From an uncultured Flavobacteriales bacterium (GTDB lineage Bacteria; Bacteroidota; Bacteroidia; Flavobacteriales_E; Vicingaceae), in NCBI GenBank assembly GCA_937901255.1, contig CALCHN010000065.1, positions 1-64,000 of the forward strand: DNA of 64,000 nucleotides, in the 5' to 3' direction. How positions within the stretch are numbered: the first letter of the stretch is position 1; each line of letters begins with the position of its first letter. The position numbers and the translations under genes were made by a program. Below, one piece after another: positions 22,028 through 28,646 of the stretch. The notes under the pieces were generated by a model. It did no database searches and was not told the DNA's origin. It saw only the letters and a list, made by a program, of their open reading frames with translations.

Positions 22028-22867
22028 TTATTTTTTATCTAGTTTATTTTTATCTTCTAAATAATCTTTTGCTGAAAGTTTATTGACTATTTTCTTTCCT
22101 GTTTTTTCTTCAATTTCCTTACGGGTATTTCCGGCTATAGTACCTCCTTGCTTGGCAATTTTCTTATTTTCAGTAAAAGTTTTAGGCTTCTTTTCTTTAC
22201 TTATTTCGGTGGTGGTAGCTTCTGCCAACATATTGAGTACTAATTCTAAATTACTCATGTTGTCACGCAAGTTTTCTTTCTTTAATCCTTTGTGATTTTT
22301 ATATTGTTTTACCGAAAAACCACTCCAAGCTTTGGTAATCTCATCAGTAAGTATAGCATATTCTTGTCCTTTTTTTACACCTCTGTTTTCCCATTCGTCA
22401 GTTAATTCTTTTCTAACTTCTATGCTTTTTAATCGTTGATTAATCCAGTTTTTGCTATATCCTTTTTTAAGATACGTTTCCATTAAACGGTCGAATCCAA
22501 TTTCAGGATCTTCAATTTCGTCCATACGTTCTTTGGCTACTTTTGCAATCCATAATTTGAATGGTTCTGCTTTTGGTGAGGGTATGGATTGTATTAAACG
22601 GAAAAGCTGTTCAGTATCAGCCACATCGGTCAGTCGCATTTTGCCATCTTCCGCTACCATTTTCAACTGTCCCAAATCATGGGACAGTTGGCTTCCTTCA
22701 GCTTTTAGTTTGCTTTTTAAAGCATTCCAGTATTTACGTGGGCGAGGACTTTCAGTTAAAATTTGAATAACATCTATAATAGAAAAATACCATTTTTCTT
22801 CTTGTTCATCCCAAGATGTTCTCACTTTTTTATCTTCAAATAATTTTATGGCAGTTTGTTTGGTCAT
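22028..22867 (-). CDS. BRO-N-domain protein (phage antirepressor-like)
   Basis: This 279-aa protein starts with a BRO-N-like region (AIKLFEDKKVRTSWDEQEEKWYFSIIDVIQILTES, ~residues 6-40), including the W-Y-F-S-I-I-D-V segment usual in BRO/antirepressor proteins. It continues with MRLTDVADTEQLFRLIQSIPSPKAEPFKLWIAKVAKERMDEI. The C-terminal third is Lys-rich, with GGTIAGNTRKEIEEKTGKKIV, possibly DNA-binding. BRO proteins are often phage or mobile-element regulators. Its ATG overlaps the stop of the ParD-like gene by 4 bp, so the two are translationally coupled. The exact activity is unknown. This coupling is where a ParE toxin would normally be. Confidence 0.75.
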   Translation of the reverse strand: MTKQTAIKLFEDKKVRTSWDEQEEKWYFSIIDVIQILTESPRPRKYWNALKSKLKAEGSQLSHDLGQLKMVAEDGKMRLTDVADTEQLFRLIQSIPSPKAEPFKLWIAKVAKERMDEIEDPEIGFDRLMETYLKKGYSKNWINQRLKSIEVRKELTDEWENRGVKKGQEYAILTDEITKAWSGFSVKQYKNHKGLKKENLRDNMSNLELVLNMLAEATTTEISKEKKPKTFTENKKIAKQGGTIAGNTRKEIEEKTGKKIVNKLSAKDYLEDKNKLDKK

Positions 22868-23097
22868 AGGTTGGTTTTTGATTGTGCTAAAATTTGCTCT
22901 TTGGTATCTTTTGTGAAACCACTTTTTTCAGCTTTTTCAATTTTAGCACTTATCCAATCTATTTGTCGTTGTTGTTTACGAGCTTGTCTAATCAAATCGT
23001 TAACCAACTCACTTCTGCTAGTACATTTTTTGCTATCTACTTGAGTCTTTATCCATTCGTCATTTGGTTGGGTGAATAAAATACTTTGTTTTATCAT
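22864..23097 (-). CDS. ParD-like antitoxin (ribbon-helix-helix)
   Basis: This 77-aa protein reads ILFTQPNDEWIKTQVDSKKCTSRSELVNDLIRQARKQQ, the pattern of ParD antitoxins: an L-x-x-P-N-(D/E)-x-W-I/L-K-x-Q-V start, then T-S-x-S-E-L-V-N-D-L-I-R-x-A-R. The C-terminal part (IDWISAKIEKAEKSGFT) matches the toxin-wrapping region. No ParE toxin follows. The coupled downstream gene is instead the BRO-domain protein. A cognate toxin could be elsewhere, or the BRO protein may be the partner. Confidence 0.75.
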   Translation of the reverse strand: MIKQSILFTQPNDEWIKTQVDSKKCTSRSELVNDLIRQARKQQRQIDWISAKIEKAEKSGFTKDTKEQILAQSKTNL

Positions 23098-23167
23098 AAC
23101 CTTATCTTTTTGATGTGAATTTACACCAAAAGAGTGTTTTTACAAAATATTTTAAGGAAAAACTTTC

Positions 23168-23305
23168 TTACTTTTTATGGTTAGGGTTTAATTGCTTTCC
23201 TCTATTCCCATGGTTTTTGTCGTACTGTTTATTCGTTCCTTTTGAGCCTTTGTTAGCATTTTGCATATTTGATTCATTTTGTTCGGGTGTAATTTTTTTT
23301 GACAT
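23168..23305 (-). CDS. Small basic Asn/Lys-rich protein, 45 aa
   Basis: An ATG at 23305 opens a frame of 45 codons ending in TAA at 23170-23168. It reads MSKKITPEQNESNMQNAN, then KGSKGTNKQYDKNHGNRG, then KQLNPNHKK. It is highly hydrophilic, rich in Asn, Lys and Gly, with no signal peptide or membrane segment, and looks intrinsically disordered. The low-complexity but non-repetitive composition, uniform frame and position between two other minus-strand genes make it a likely real gene. It lies 70 bp upstream of the ParD-like gene and 6 bp after the FISUMP gene. Function unknown. Confidence 0.6.
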   Translation of the reverse strand: MSKKITPEQNESNMQNANKGSKGTNKQYDKNHGNRGKQLNPNHKK

Positions 23306-23311
23306 AATCAT

Positions 23312-24262
23312 TTATTGTTTTATTAGTTTTTTCATAATAATTCCTGAATCAGATTTTATTTTAATAACATAAACTCCAGTAGATAAATCTGAAATGTCAA
23401 TAATAATTTTAGAGTCTTTAACAAATTCGGTTTTTACAATTTGACCTTGAAGATTTATTATTTCTATAGTATTTTCTTTTTTAAATCCTTCTACAACTAC
23501 CATGTTTGTTGTTGGGTTTGGATAAACTTTAATATTATCAGATTTTTCTAGTTCATTAATATTTACGAGTTGATCACAAACGCAACGAATAGAAAACCCA
23601 TTATTTTTCCAATGGTCGAATCGAGATATTCCATTACTATTGTAAACTAAAGAACGATACCAAGCTCTGTCAACACTAAACTCTGTAGAACTCCACCAAA
23701 AACCATAATAATTAATCCAATCGTAAGAACCAATTATCATACGATAACCACCTGGAAGTGCTGTAAATCCAGTTGAATTTGTTGCTCCTGTATTTGGATT
23801 ACTCCAATGTGTGGTGTCAATTTCTTTTAATTTTCCTCCAACACTTAAGCTTTGAGTTCCTGTGGCTGTTGTGTCTGCACCAGGATCTAAATGAAATATA
23901 AGTTTATTCCAGTCAGAATCGGTTGGCACATGCCATCCTGTTGGACAGATATTATTAGAATCGGTAGCCGCATACCAATTATATAATTTACCATAAATTG
24001 CAGAAATATTAGGGTCATTATTATAATCACAATATGCTCCAGAATCTAAATTTCCCCAAACAGAACTACTTGTTATATTTGGGATAATTGTTCCATCACT
24101 ATATTTAGTAGTTTTTAAGTTTTCTTCCATCCAAAGTTGGTTACCAATAGTAATAGTATTATAAACATTGCCATCTGCATCAGTGATTGTTTGAGCTTTT
24201 AATGCAGAGTTTGTTAAAAAACATAATACAGTAGAAATTATTAAAAAATATAACTTTCTCAT
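23312..24262 (-). CDS. Secreted FISUMP-domain protein with T9SS type A sorting signal
   Basis: This 316-aa protein has a signal peptide (MRKLYFLIISTVLCFLTNSALKAQ). Its FISUMP domain (Fibrobacter succinogenes major paralogous domain) spans ~25-240: TITDADGNVYNTITIGNQLWMEENLKTTKYSDG, ICPTGWHVPTDSDWNKLI, and GFWWSSTEFSVDRAWYRSL. A C-terminal T9SS sorting domain follows (VYPNPTTNMVVVEG ... ISDLSTGVYVIKI ... KKLIKQ). It should be exported and anchored to or released from the cell surface. Ligand or role is unknown. It is divergent from the XRE regulator gene and shares its operator region, so it may be controlled by that regulator. Confidence 0.88.
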   Translation of the reverse strand: MRKLYFLIISTVLCFLTNSALKAQTITDADGNVYNTITIGNQLWMEENLKTTKYSDGTIIPNITSSSVWGNLDSGAYCDYNNDPNISAIYGKLYNWYAATDSNNICPTGWHVPTDSDWNKLIFHLDPGADTTATGTQSLSVGGKLKEIDTTHWSNPNTGATNSTGFTALPGGYRMIIGSYDWINYYGFWWSSTEFSVDRAWYRSLVYNSNGISRFDHWKNNGFSIRCVCDQLVNINELEKSDNIKVYPNPTTNMVVVEGFKKENTIEIINLQGQIVKTEFVKDSKIIIDISDLSTGVYVIKIKSDSGIIMKKLIKQ

Positions 24263-24286
24263 TTTGTAAATTTTATATATTCAACG

Positions 24287-24294
24287 CAAATATA
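24287..24294 (-). promoter_or_regulatory. TAnnTTTG element of the FISUMP gene
   Basis: The minus strand reads TATATTTG, 24 bp upstream of the ATG at 24262. The -33 region would fall at about 24312-24320, inside the operator at 24306-24333. Confidence 0.55.
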
Positions 24295-24305
24295 GAATAA
24301 AAAAA

Positions 24306-24333
24306 TTATTGTCATATATAATTATGACAATAA
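24306..24333. promoter_or_regulatory. Operator 1 for the XRE regulator (perfect 28-bp inverted repeat)
   Basis: TTATTGTCATA (24306-24316), TATAAT, TATGACAATAA (24323-24333): an 11-bp perfect inverted repeat with a 6-bp spacer and core half-site TGTCATA. It overlaps the expected -33 region of the FISUMP promoter. Confidence 0.75.
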
Positions 24334-24357
24334 TTTATTAAAGTAAACGAAACTTTA

Positions 24358-24377
24358 TGTCATAATAAACTATGACC
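24358..24377. promoter_or_regulatory. Operator 2 for the XRE regulator (TGTCATA-N6-TATGACC)
   Basis: TGTCATA (24358-24364), six bases, TATGACC (24371-24377): same half-site and same 6-bp spacer as operator 1, one mismatch. Centres are 48 bp apart. It ends 7 bp before the GTG start of the regulator, so binding here should block that gene. Confidence 0.7.
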
Positions 24378-24384
24378 ATATTAA

Positions 24385-24612
24385 GTGCTAACGAAAGAAG
24401 ATTTATCAAGAAAAATAGGGAATAGAATAAAAGAACTTCGCCTTGAGAGAAATATTTCTCAAGCTGAACTTGGTAGGCTTTGTGACAAAGATAGACAGCA
24501 TATTGAACTTATTGAAAATAATAAAATTTCAGCTAATATTTATACTTTGTACACAATATCTAATGCTTTAGGGGTAGAGTTATATGAATTATTTCAATTC
24601 AATGAATCATAA
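24385..24612 (+). CDS. Small XRE-family transcriptional regulator (75 aa)
   Basis: The protein is a single helix-turn-helix domain: IGNRIKELRLERNISQAELGRLCDKDRQHIELIENNKISANIYTLYTISNALGVELYELF. There is no extra sensor domain. Size and organisation resemble the controller (C) proteins of restriction-modification systems and phage Cro-like repressors, but no restriction or methylase gene is nearby. The likely start is GTG at 24385; the ATG at 24372 is in another frame. Two matched operators lie just upstream, so autoregulation and control of the divergent FISUMP gene are likely. It converges on the paaG-like gene, ending 44 bp from that gene's stop. Confidence 0.85.
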   Translation: MLTKEDLSRKIGNRIKELRLERNISQAELGRLCDKDRQHIELIENNKISANIYTLYTISNALGVELYELFQFNES

Positions 24613-24656
24613 TTTCTCATACAAGGTTTTACTATTATATTTTATTACCAACTAAC

Positions 24657-25433
24657 TTACTCCCCCTTAAACATTGGTTTTCGTTTCTCTAAAAATGCAT
24701 TGACACCTTCTTGATAATCGTACGTCTGTCCGGCTTCATTTTGCAACTCACCTTCTCTTGCTAATTGTTGTGTTAAGTTGTTATTAAACGATTCATTCAA
24801 TAATCTTTTAGTCAAACCAATTCCTTTGGTAGGCATTTTAGCTAAAGTTTGAGCAATTTTTAGGGCTTCTTCCTGTAAAACTTCATCGGCAACAGCTTTA
24901 TAAATCATGCCCATTTTTTCAGCGTCTTCAGCCATTATTTTATCGCCTAAAAACATTAATGCAGCAGCTTTTTGCAGACCAATTAATCTGGGTAAATAAT
25001 AGGTTCCGCCACTATCTGGGATTAACCCAATTTTACTAAATGCCTGTATAAAGCTAGCCGATTTTGCTGCAAGTGTAATATCGCAAGCTAACGCAATGTT
25101 GGCTCCTGCACCTGCTGCCACACCATTTACACCACAAACAATGGGTTTTTCAATTTTTCTTAAACGTTCTATAATGGGATTGTAATGTTCTTCCACTATT
25201 TTAGGCAATTCTGTTTGCTTGGGATCTATGGCTTCCGCTAAATCTTGTCCGGCACAAAACGCCTTACCTTCGGCAGTAATGTATATGGCTCTTACTTCAG
25301 GGTTTTTCTCACATTCGTCTAAAGCAGCTTGTAAATCAAAAGCCATTTGGCGAACAAAACTGTTAAATTTATCGGGTCTGTTAAGGGTGATAATGCCTAC
25401 TCCATTATCAATTTTAAAGTTGATGTTGCTCAT
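24657..25433 (-). CDS. paaG: Enoyl-CoA hydratase/isomerase, PaaG-like
   Basis: The protein is 258 aa from the ATG at 25433. That start is chosen because MSNINFKIDNGVGIITLNRPDKFNSF begins the family homology and a TATTTTTG promoter element lies at 25465-25472; the frame is open further up to 25487. It has the crotonase oxyanion-hole segments KAFCAGQDL and GVNGVAAGAGANIALACDI. The strongly conserved SASFIQAFSKIGLIPDSGGTYYLPRL is characteristic of PaaG, the isomerase turning ring-epoxidised phenylacetyl-CoA into oxepin-CoA. Without the epoxidase genes in view, a general enoyl-CoA hydratase role is possible. Confidence 0.85.
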   Translation of the reverse strand: MSNINFKIDNGVGIITLNRPDKFNSFVRQMAFDLQAALDECEKNPEVRAIYITAEGKAFCAGQDLAEAIDPKQTELPKIVEEHYNPIIERLRKIEKPIVCGVNGVAAGAGANIALACDITLAAKSASFIQAFSKIGLIPDSGGTYYLPRLIGLQKAAALMFLGDKIMAEDAEKMGMIYKAVADEVLQEEALKIAQTLAKMPTKGIGLTKRLLNESFNNNLTQQLAREGELQNEAGQTYDYQEGVNAFLEKRKPMFKGE

Positions 25434-25464
25434 AGTTCTTCCATTATTTTTTATAGTTGAACAA

Positions 25465-25472
25465 CAAAAATA
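25465..25472 (-). promoter_or_regulatory. TAnnTTTG element of the paaG-like gene
   Basis: The minus strand reads TATTTTTG, 31 bp upstream of the ATG at 25433. It argues against the in-frame ATG at 25487, which lies upstream of this element. Confidence 0.5.
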
Positions 25473-25514
25473 GCATTTTACGTCCATCTATTGTTATTCA
25501 AGTATTAGGTTTAT

Positions 25515-25522
25515 TACATTTG
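25515..25522 (+). promoter_or_regulatory. TAnnTTTG element of the yicC-gmk-nadD operon
   Basis: TACATTTG lies 20 bp before the yicC ATG at 25543. A TTG about 21 bp further up could act as the -33 element. Confidence 0.5.
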
Positions 25523-25542
25523 CATCTTTAAAATTTCCTTAG

Positions 25543-26415
25543 ATGATAAAATCAATGACCGGATTTGGTAAATCCGCAACCAGTATCAACCAAAAGAAAA
25601 TCAGCATCGAAATTCGTTCGCTAAATAGCAAACAAGCTGATATTTCTATACGAATTCCATCTGTTTACAAAGAAAAAGAATTAGAACTAAGGGCTAAAAT
25701 CAATCAGTATCTTGAGAGAGGAAAAATTGAATTTAATTTATACGTTGAGCAAACTACTGCTACACCAAATTACCAAATCAACGAAAGCTTATTTAAAAAT
25801 TACTATAACGAGTTAAAAAGTTTGTCTGATGAGTTGGGAGAGCAATCCGATTTAATAAAAATTGTTGCCGGAATGCCAGATGTTTTTCAGAAAGAAGAAA
25901 AACAAGCCTTAGACGAATCGGAGTGGGAAACCATAGTGGAGTTGACTACAAAAGCCTTACAAGATATTGATGCTTACAGAACGGACGAAGGTAATACGCT
26001 TCAAAAAGAAATGGAGTTGAGAATTACTAATATTCAGCAGCTATTGAATAAGGTGGAGTTGTACGAAAAAGAAAGAATAATTACAGTTAGAGAAAGAATT
26101 ACAGCTCATTTAGAAGAAATTGTTAGTGGCAATCAGATAGACAAAGATAGATTAGAGCAAGAGTTGGTTTTTTACATTGAAAAATTTGATGTTTCTGAAG
26201 AAAAGCAACGATTACAATCTCACCTCAATTATTTTATGGATACTATGAATGATAAGGATTCTCAAGGAAAAAAATTAGGTTTTATCAGTCAGGAAATGGG
26301 TAGAGAAATTAATACCTTGGGGTCAAAAGCCAACCATGCTGAAATGCAAAAACTAGTGGTAGAAATGAAGGATGAATTAGAAAAGATTAAAGAACAGATA
26401 TTAAATATTTTATAA
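25543..26415 (+). CDS. yicC: YicC-family endoribonuclease-like protein
   Basis: This 290-aa protein opens with MIKSMTGFGKSA, the invariant YicC start, followed by ISIEIRSLNSKQADISIRIPS and RGKIEFNLYVE. It closes with the DUF1732 part: KLGFISQEMGREINTLGSKANHAEMQKLVVEMKDELEKIKEQILNI. YicC proteins are linked to RNA turnover and stationary-phase survival. It is followed by gmk after 6 bp, a very common order in bacteria, and then by nadD. Normal length, no oddities. Confidence 0.95.
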   Translation: MIKSMTGFGKSATSINQKKISIEIRSLNSKQADISIRIPSVYKEKELELRAKINQYLERGKIEFNLYVEQTTATPNYQINESLFKNYYNELKSLSDELGEQSDLIKIVAGMPDVFQKEEKQALDESEWETIVELTTKALQDIDAYRTDEGNTLQKEMELRITNIQQLLNKVELYEKERIITVRERITAHLEEIVSGNQIDKDRLEQELVFYIEKFDVSEEKQRLQSHLNYFMDTMNDKDSQGKKLGFISQEMGREINTLGSKANHAEMQKLVVEMKDELEKIKEQILNIL

Positions 26416-26421
26416 AAAATT

Positions 26422-26991
26422 ATGAGTAAAAACAAATGCATTATCATTTGTGCTCCATCGGGAGCAGGAAAAACCTCTATTACTAAATACTTGTTGGCAC
26501 AAGATTTAAATTTAAAATTTTCGATTTCGGCATGTAATAGAGAAAAAAGAGCCAACGAAACTAACGGAGTAGATTATTACTTTTTAAGTACAGAGGCATT
26601 TCAAAACAAAATAGACAACAACGAATTTGTAGAGTGGGAAGAAGTTTATCAAGATCAATATTATGGTACGTTAAAATCTGAAATAGATAGAATTTGGGAA
26701 GAAGGACATAATGTAATTTTTGATGTGGATGTAGAAGGTGGTTTGAGTTTAAGTAAATATTTTGGAGAGAATGCACTAACCATTTTCATTCAGGCTCCAA
26801 GTATAGAAGAGTTAGAAAAAAGGTTAAGAAGCAGAGGAAGTGAAACAGAAGAGAAAATCCAAAAAAGACTGAAAAAGGCAACTCAAGAAATGAGTTACTC
26901 TAAGTGGTTCGATGTGATAATAGTTAATGACAATTTAGAAATAGCTCAAGAAGAAACTTACCGAATTGTTAATTCATTTTTATCGAAATAA
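26422..26991 (+). CDS. gmk: Guanylate kinase
   Basis: This 189-aa enzyme phosphorylates GMP to GDP with ATP. The P-loop A-P-S-G-A-G-K-T is at residues 11-18. GMP-binding elements follow: SACNREKRANETNGVDYYFL and FVEWEEVYQDQYYGTLKSEID. Then come the Asp-rich NVIFDVDVEGGLSL and the lid RLRSRGSETEEKIQKRL. The usual R-x-P-R-x-G-E in other species is replaced by R-E-K-R-A-N-E, the form common in Bacteroidota. It is the second gene of the yicC-gmk-nadD group. Confidence 0.97.
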   Translation: MSKNKCIIICAPSGAGKTSITKYLLAQDLNLKFSISACNREKRANETNGVDYYFLSTEAFQNKIDNNEFVEWEEVYQDQYYGTLKSEIDRIWEEGHNVIFDVDVEGGLSLSKYFGENALTIFIQAPSIEELEKRLRSRGSETEEKIQKRLKKATQEMSYSKWFDVIIVNDNLEIAQEETYRIVNSFLSK

Positions 26992-27009
26992 TAAATGAAA
27001 TTATGAGAG

Positions 27010-27077
27010 AACTCTCCCCCTACCCCCCTCTCTTTTATGAGAGGGGGGAAAGTTATCGGCAGATAACTTGGGGGTGA
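27010..27077. repeat. GC-rich palindromic repeat, copy e (long form)
   Basis: ACTCTCCCCCTACCCCCCTC and a matching GAGAGGGGGG flank TTTTAT, followed by a second small hairpin AGTTATC-ggc-AGATAACT and TGGGGGTGAGTT. It is the longest of the six copies, in the gmk-nadD gap. Confidence 0.8.
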
Positions 27078-27124
27078 GTTGAGCATAAAGAATAAGGTCA
27101 TCGAAAAACAATTAAAAAAATAAA

Positions 27125-27739
27125 ATGAAAGTAGGCTTATACTTTGGAACATATAATCCCATTCATGTCGGACATTTAATCATTGCTAATTACATGGCAG
27201 ATTATACCGATTTAGATGAAGTTTGGTTTGTTGTATCTCCTCAAAATCCATTAAAACAAAGCAACTCTTTATTGGCAGATTATCATCGTTTGGCTATGGT
27301 AAGAGTGGCAATAGAAAACAATAATCATTTAAAAGATTGTGATATTGAGTTTAATATGCCCAAGCCATCTTACACTTCTGATACCTTAATTTATTTACAT
27401 GAAAAATACCCAAATTATGAATTTTCGTTGATTATGGGCGAGGATAATTTAAGGACTTTCCATAAATGGAAAAATCATGAAGAAATTATAACAAACCATC
27501 ATATTTATGTTTATCCGAGAGCGTTAACAGAGCAAGAAAGAGAAGAATCTGAATTAAAAACTAACCAACAGCAACATGCTTTTTTTAATCACCCAAATGT
27601 ACATTTTTGCGATGCTCCTGTAATGAAAGTATCGTCTAGCTTTATTAGAAAAGCGGTAAAAGATAAAAAAGATGTGCGTTATTTACTTACTGAACCAGTT
27701 TATAAGTATTTAACCGAGATGAATTTTTATAAAAGTTAA
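27125..27739 (+). CDS. nadD: Nicotinate-nucleotide adenylyltransferase
   Basis: This 204-aa enzyme adenylylates nicotinate mononucleotide in NAD synthesis. The nucleotidyltransferase motif GTYNPIHVGHL is at residues 8-18 (HVGH is the active-site HxGH). EVWFVVSPQNPLKQ and the C-terminal KVSSSFIRKAVKDKKDVRYLLTEPVYKYL (the ISSTxIR-type motif) are present. It is separated from gmk by 133 bp holding palindromic repeat e, which may uncouple their expression. Its end overlaps the convergent gene by 4 bp. Confidence 0.96.
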   Translation: MKVGLYFGTYNPIHVGHLIIANYMADYTDLDEVWFVVSPQNPLKQSNSLLADYHRLAMVRVAIENNNHLKDCDIEFNMPKPSYTSDTLIYLHEKYPNYEFSLIMGEDNLRTFHKWKNHEEIITNHHIYVYPRALTEQEREESELKTNQQQHAFFNHPNVHFCDAPVMKVSSSFIRKAVKDKKDVRYLLTEPVYKYLTEMNFYKS

Positions 27740-28626
27740 AATCTTCTAAACCAACCCAAAGTAGGAAGTGGAAAAGGAATAAATTGGTTATCTACATAAA
27801 GTTGAGTTAGACCAATTTGAAATGCTCTTTTGTTATCTCCAATTCGTAGCCCGGGCATAATGAATAAGAAATTGTAGTCGTTTTCCATAAACCCAAAAGA
27901 ATCTATAATAAAAGACACTCGGTTTCCCATTTTGAACATTCCAGCAAATGAATATAACGGAGATTGATAAGAATCAGCACTATTTTGAAGAAATAAATAT
28001 CCTCCCGATAAAGTGATGTTATTAGCATTATTGCCTAATGTTAAAGAAGCGTAAGGTAAAGCACCATTTGCGGTATAATCAACCCAACTCAATGAACCTC
28101 CAAGAACTCCAGCTCCAAAATATAGGTTATCTGATAATTGGAAAGAATACTTTACAGATAAAACAATAGGAATACCAAACCATGTTGTTAAACCACCAAT
28201 TGTTAAATTATCGGCAACAGCAAATTGAACTTCAGGACCATATAAACTAAGAAGTGTATAATGTTCTCCTTTTTTTTGGGTTAACCCATTTGTAGTCAAA
28301 AAGTACCTTGTAGAAAAGAATTCCTCGCCATATAATTCTTCTTCTATTTCCTTAGTTTTATCAACTTCAGTTATAGATTTAATTTCATGTTTAGGGATGT
28401 AAACTTTACCTAAGTTTTTAGTGTTAAGAAGGATTTCTCTTCCATTATCTTCTAATATTACCCCAGTATATTCACTACCATCGTTTTTAACTACAACATG
28501 AGTTTTATCTTCAACATATTCAACAGTAACTTTTGTTGAATCTTGAGATTTTACTGTGTTACTTAACGGTAAAATAATTGTAAAAATAAAAATGGTACAA
28601 ATTATTTTTTTTGCTAAATTTTTCAT
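27736..28626 (-). CDS. Exported protein of unknown function, predicted beta-rich
   Basis: This 296-aa protein has an N-terminal signal (KIICTIFIFTIILPLSNTVKSQ). A small domain at ~30-90 follows, where DGSEYTGVILEDNGREILLNTKNLGKVYIPKHEIKSI resembles an Sm-like beta module. Residues ~110-296 form amphipathic strands (TIGGLTTWFGIPIVLSVKYSFQL ... FIMPGLRIGDNKRAFQIGLTQLYV) ending in W-F-R-R-F, consistent with an outer-membrane barrel. I do not recognise a named family. It lies 20 bp downstream of the haem-binding gene on the same strand, so the two are probably co-transcribed. Confidence 0.7.
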   Translation of the reverse strand: MKNLAKKIICTIFIFTIILPLSNTVKSQDSTKVTVEYVEDKTHVVVKNDGSEYTGVILEDNGREILLNTKNLGKVYIPKHEIKSITEVDKTKEIEEELYGEEFFSTRYFLTTNGLTQKKGEHYTLLSLYGPEVQFAVADNLTIGGLTTWFGIPIVLSVKYSFQLSDNLYFGAGVLGGSLSWVDYTANGALPYASLTLGNNANNITLSGGYLFLQNSADSYQSPLYSFAGMFKMGNRVSFIIDSFGFMENDYNFLFIMPGLRIGDNKRAFQIGLTQLYVDNQFIPFPLPTLGWFRRF

Positions 28627-28646
28627 GGAAGAAGTGTTGTTGATTG

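Noticed and set aside
24385..24612. Controller protein of a restriction-modification system
   Set aside because: Size and dual operators fit, but no methylase or endonuclease gene is within reach in the window; kept as a generic XRE regulator.
22028..24612. Complete prophage or integrative element
   Set aside because: No integrase, transposase, structural phage gene or clear flanking repeat was found; only a small cassette is supported.
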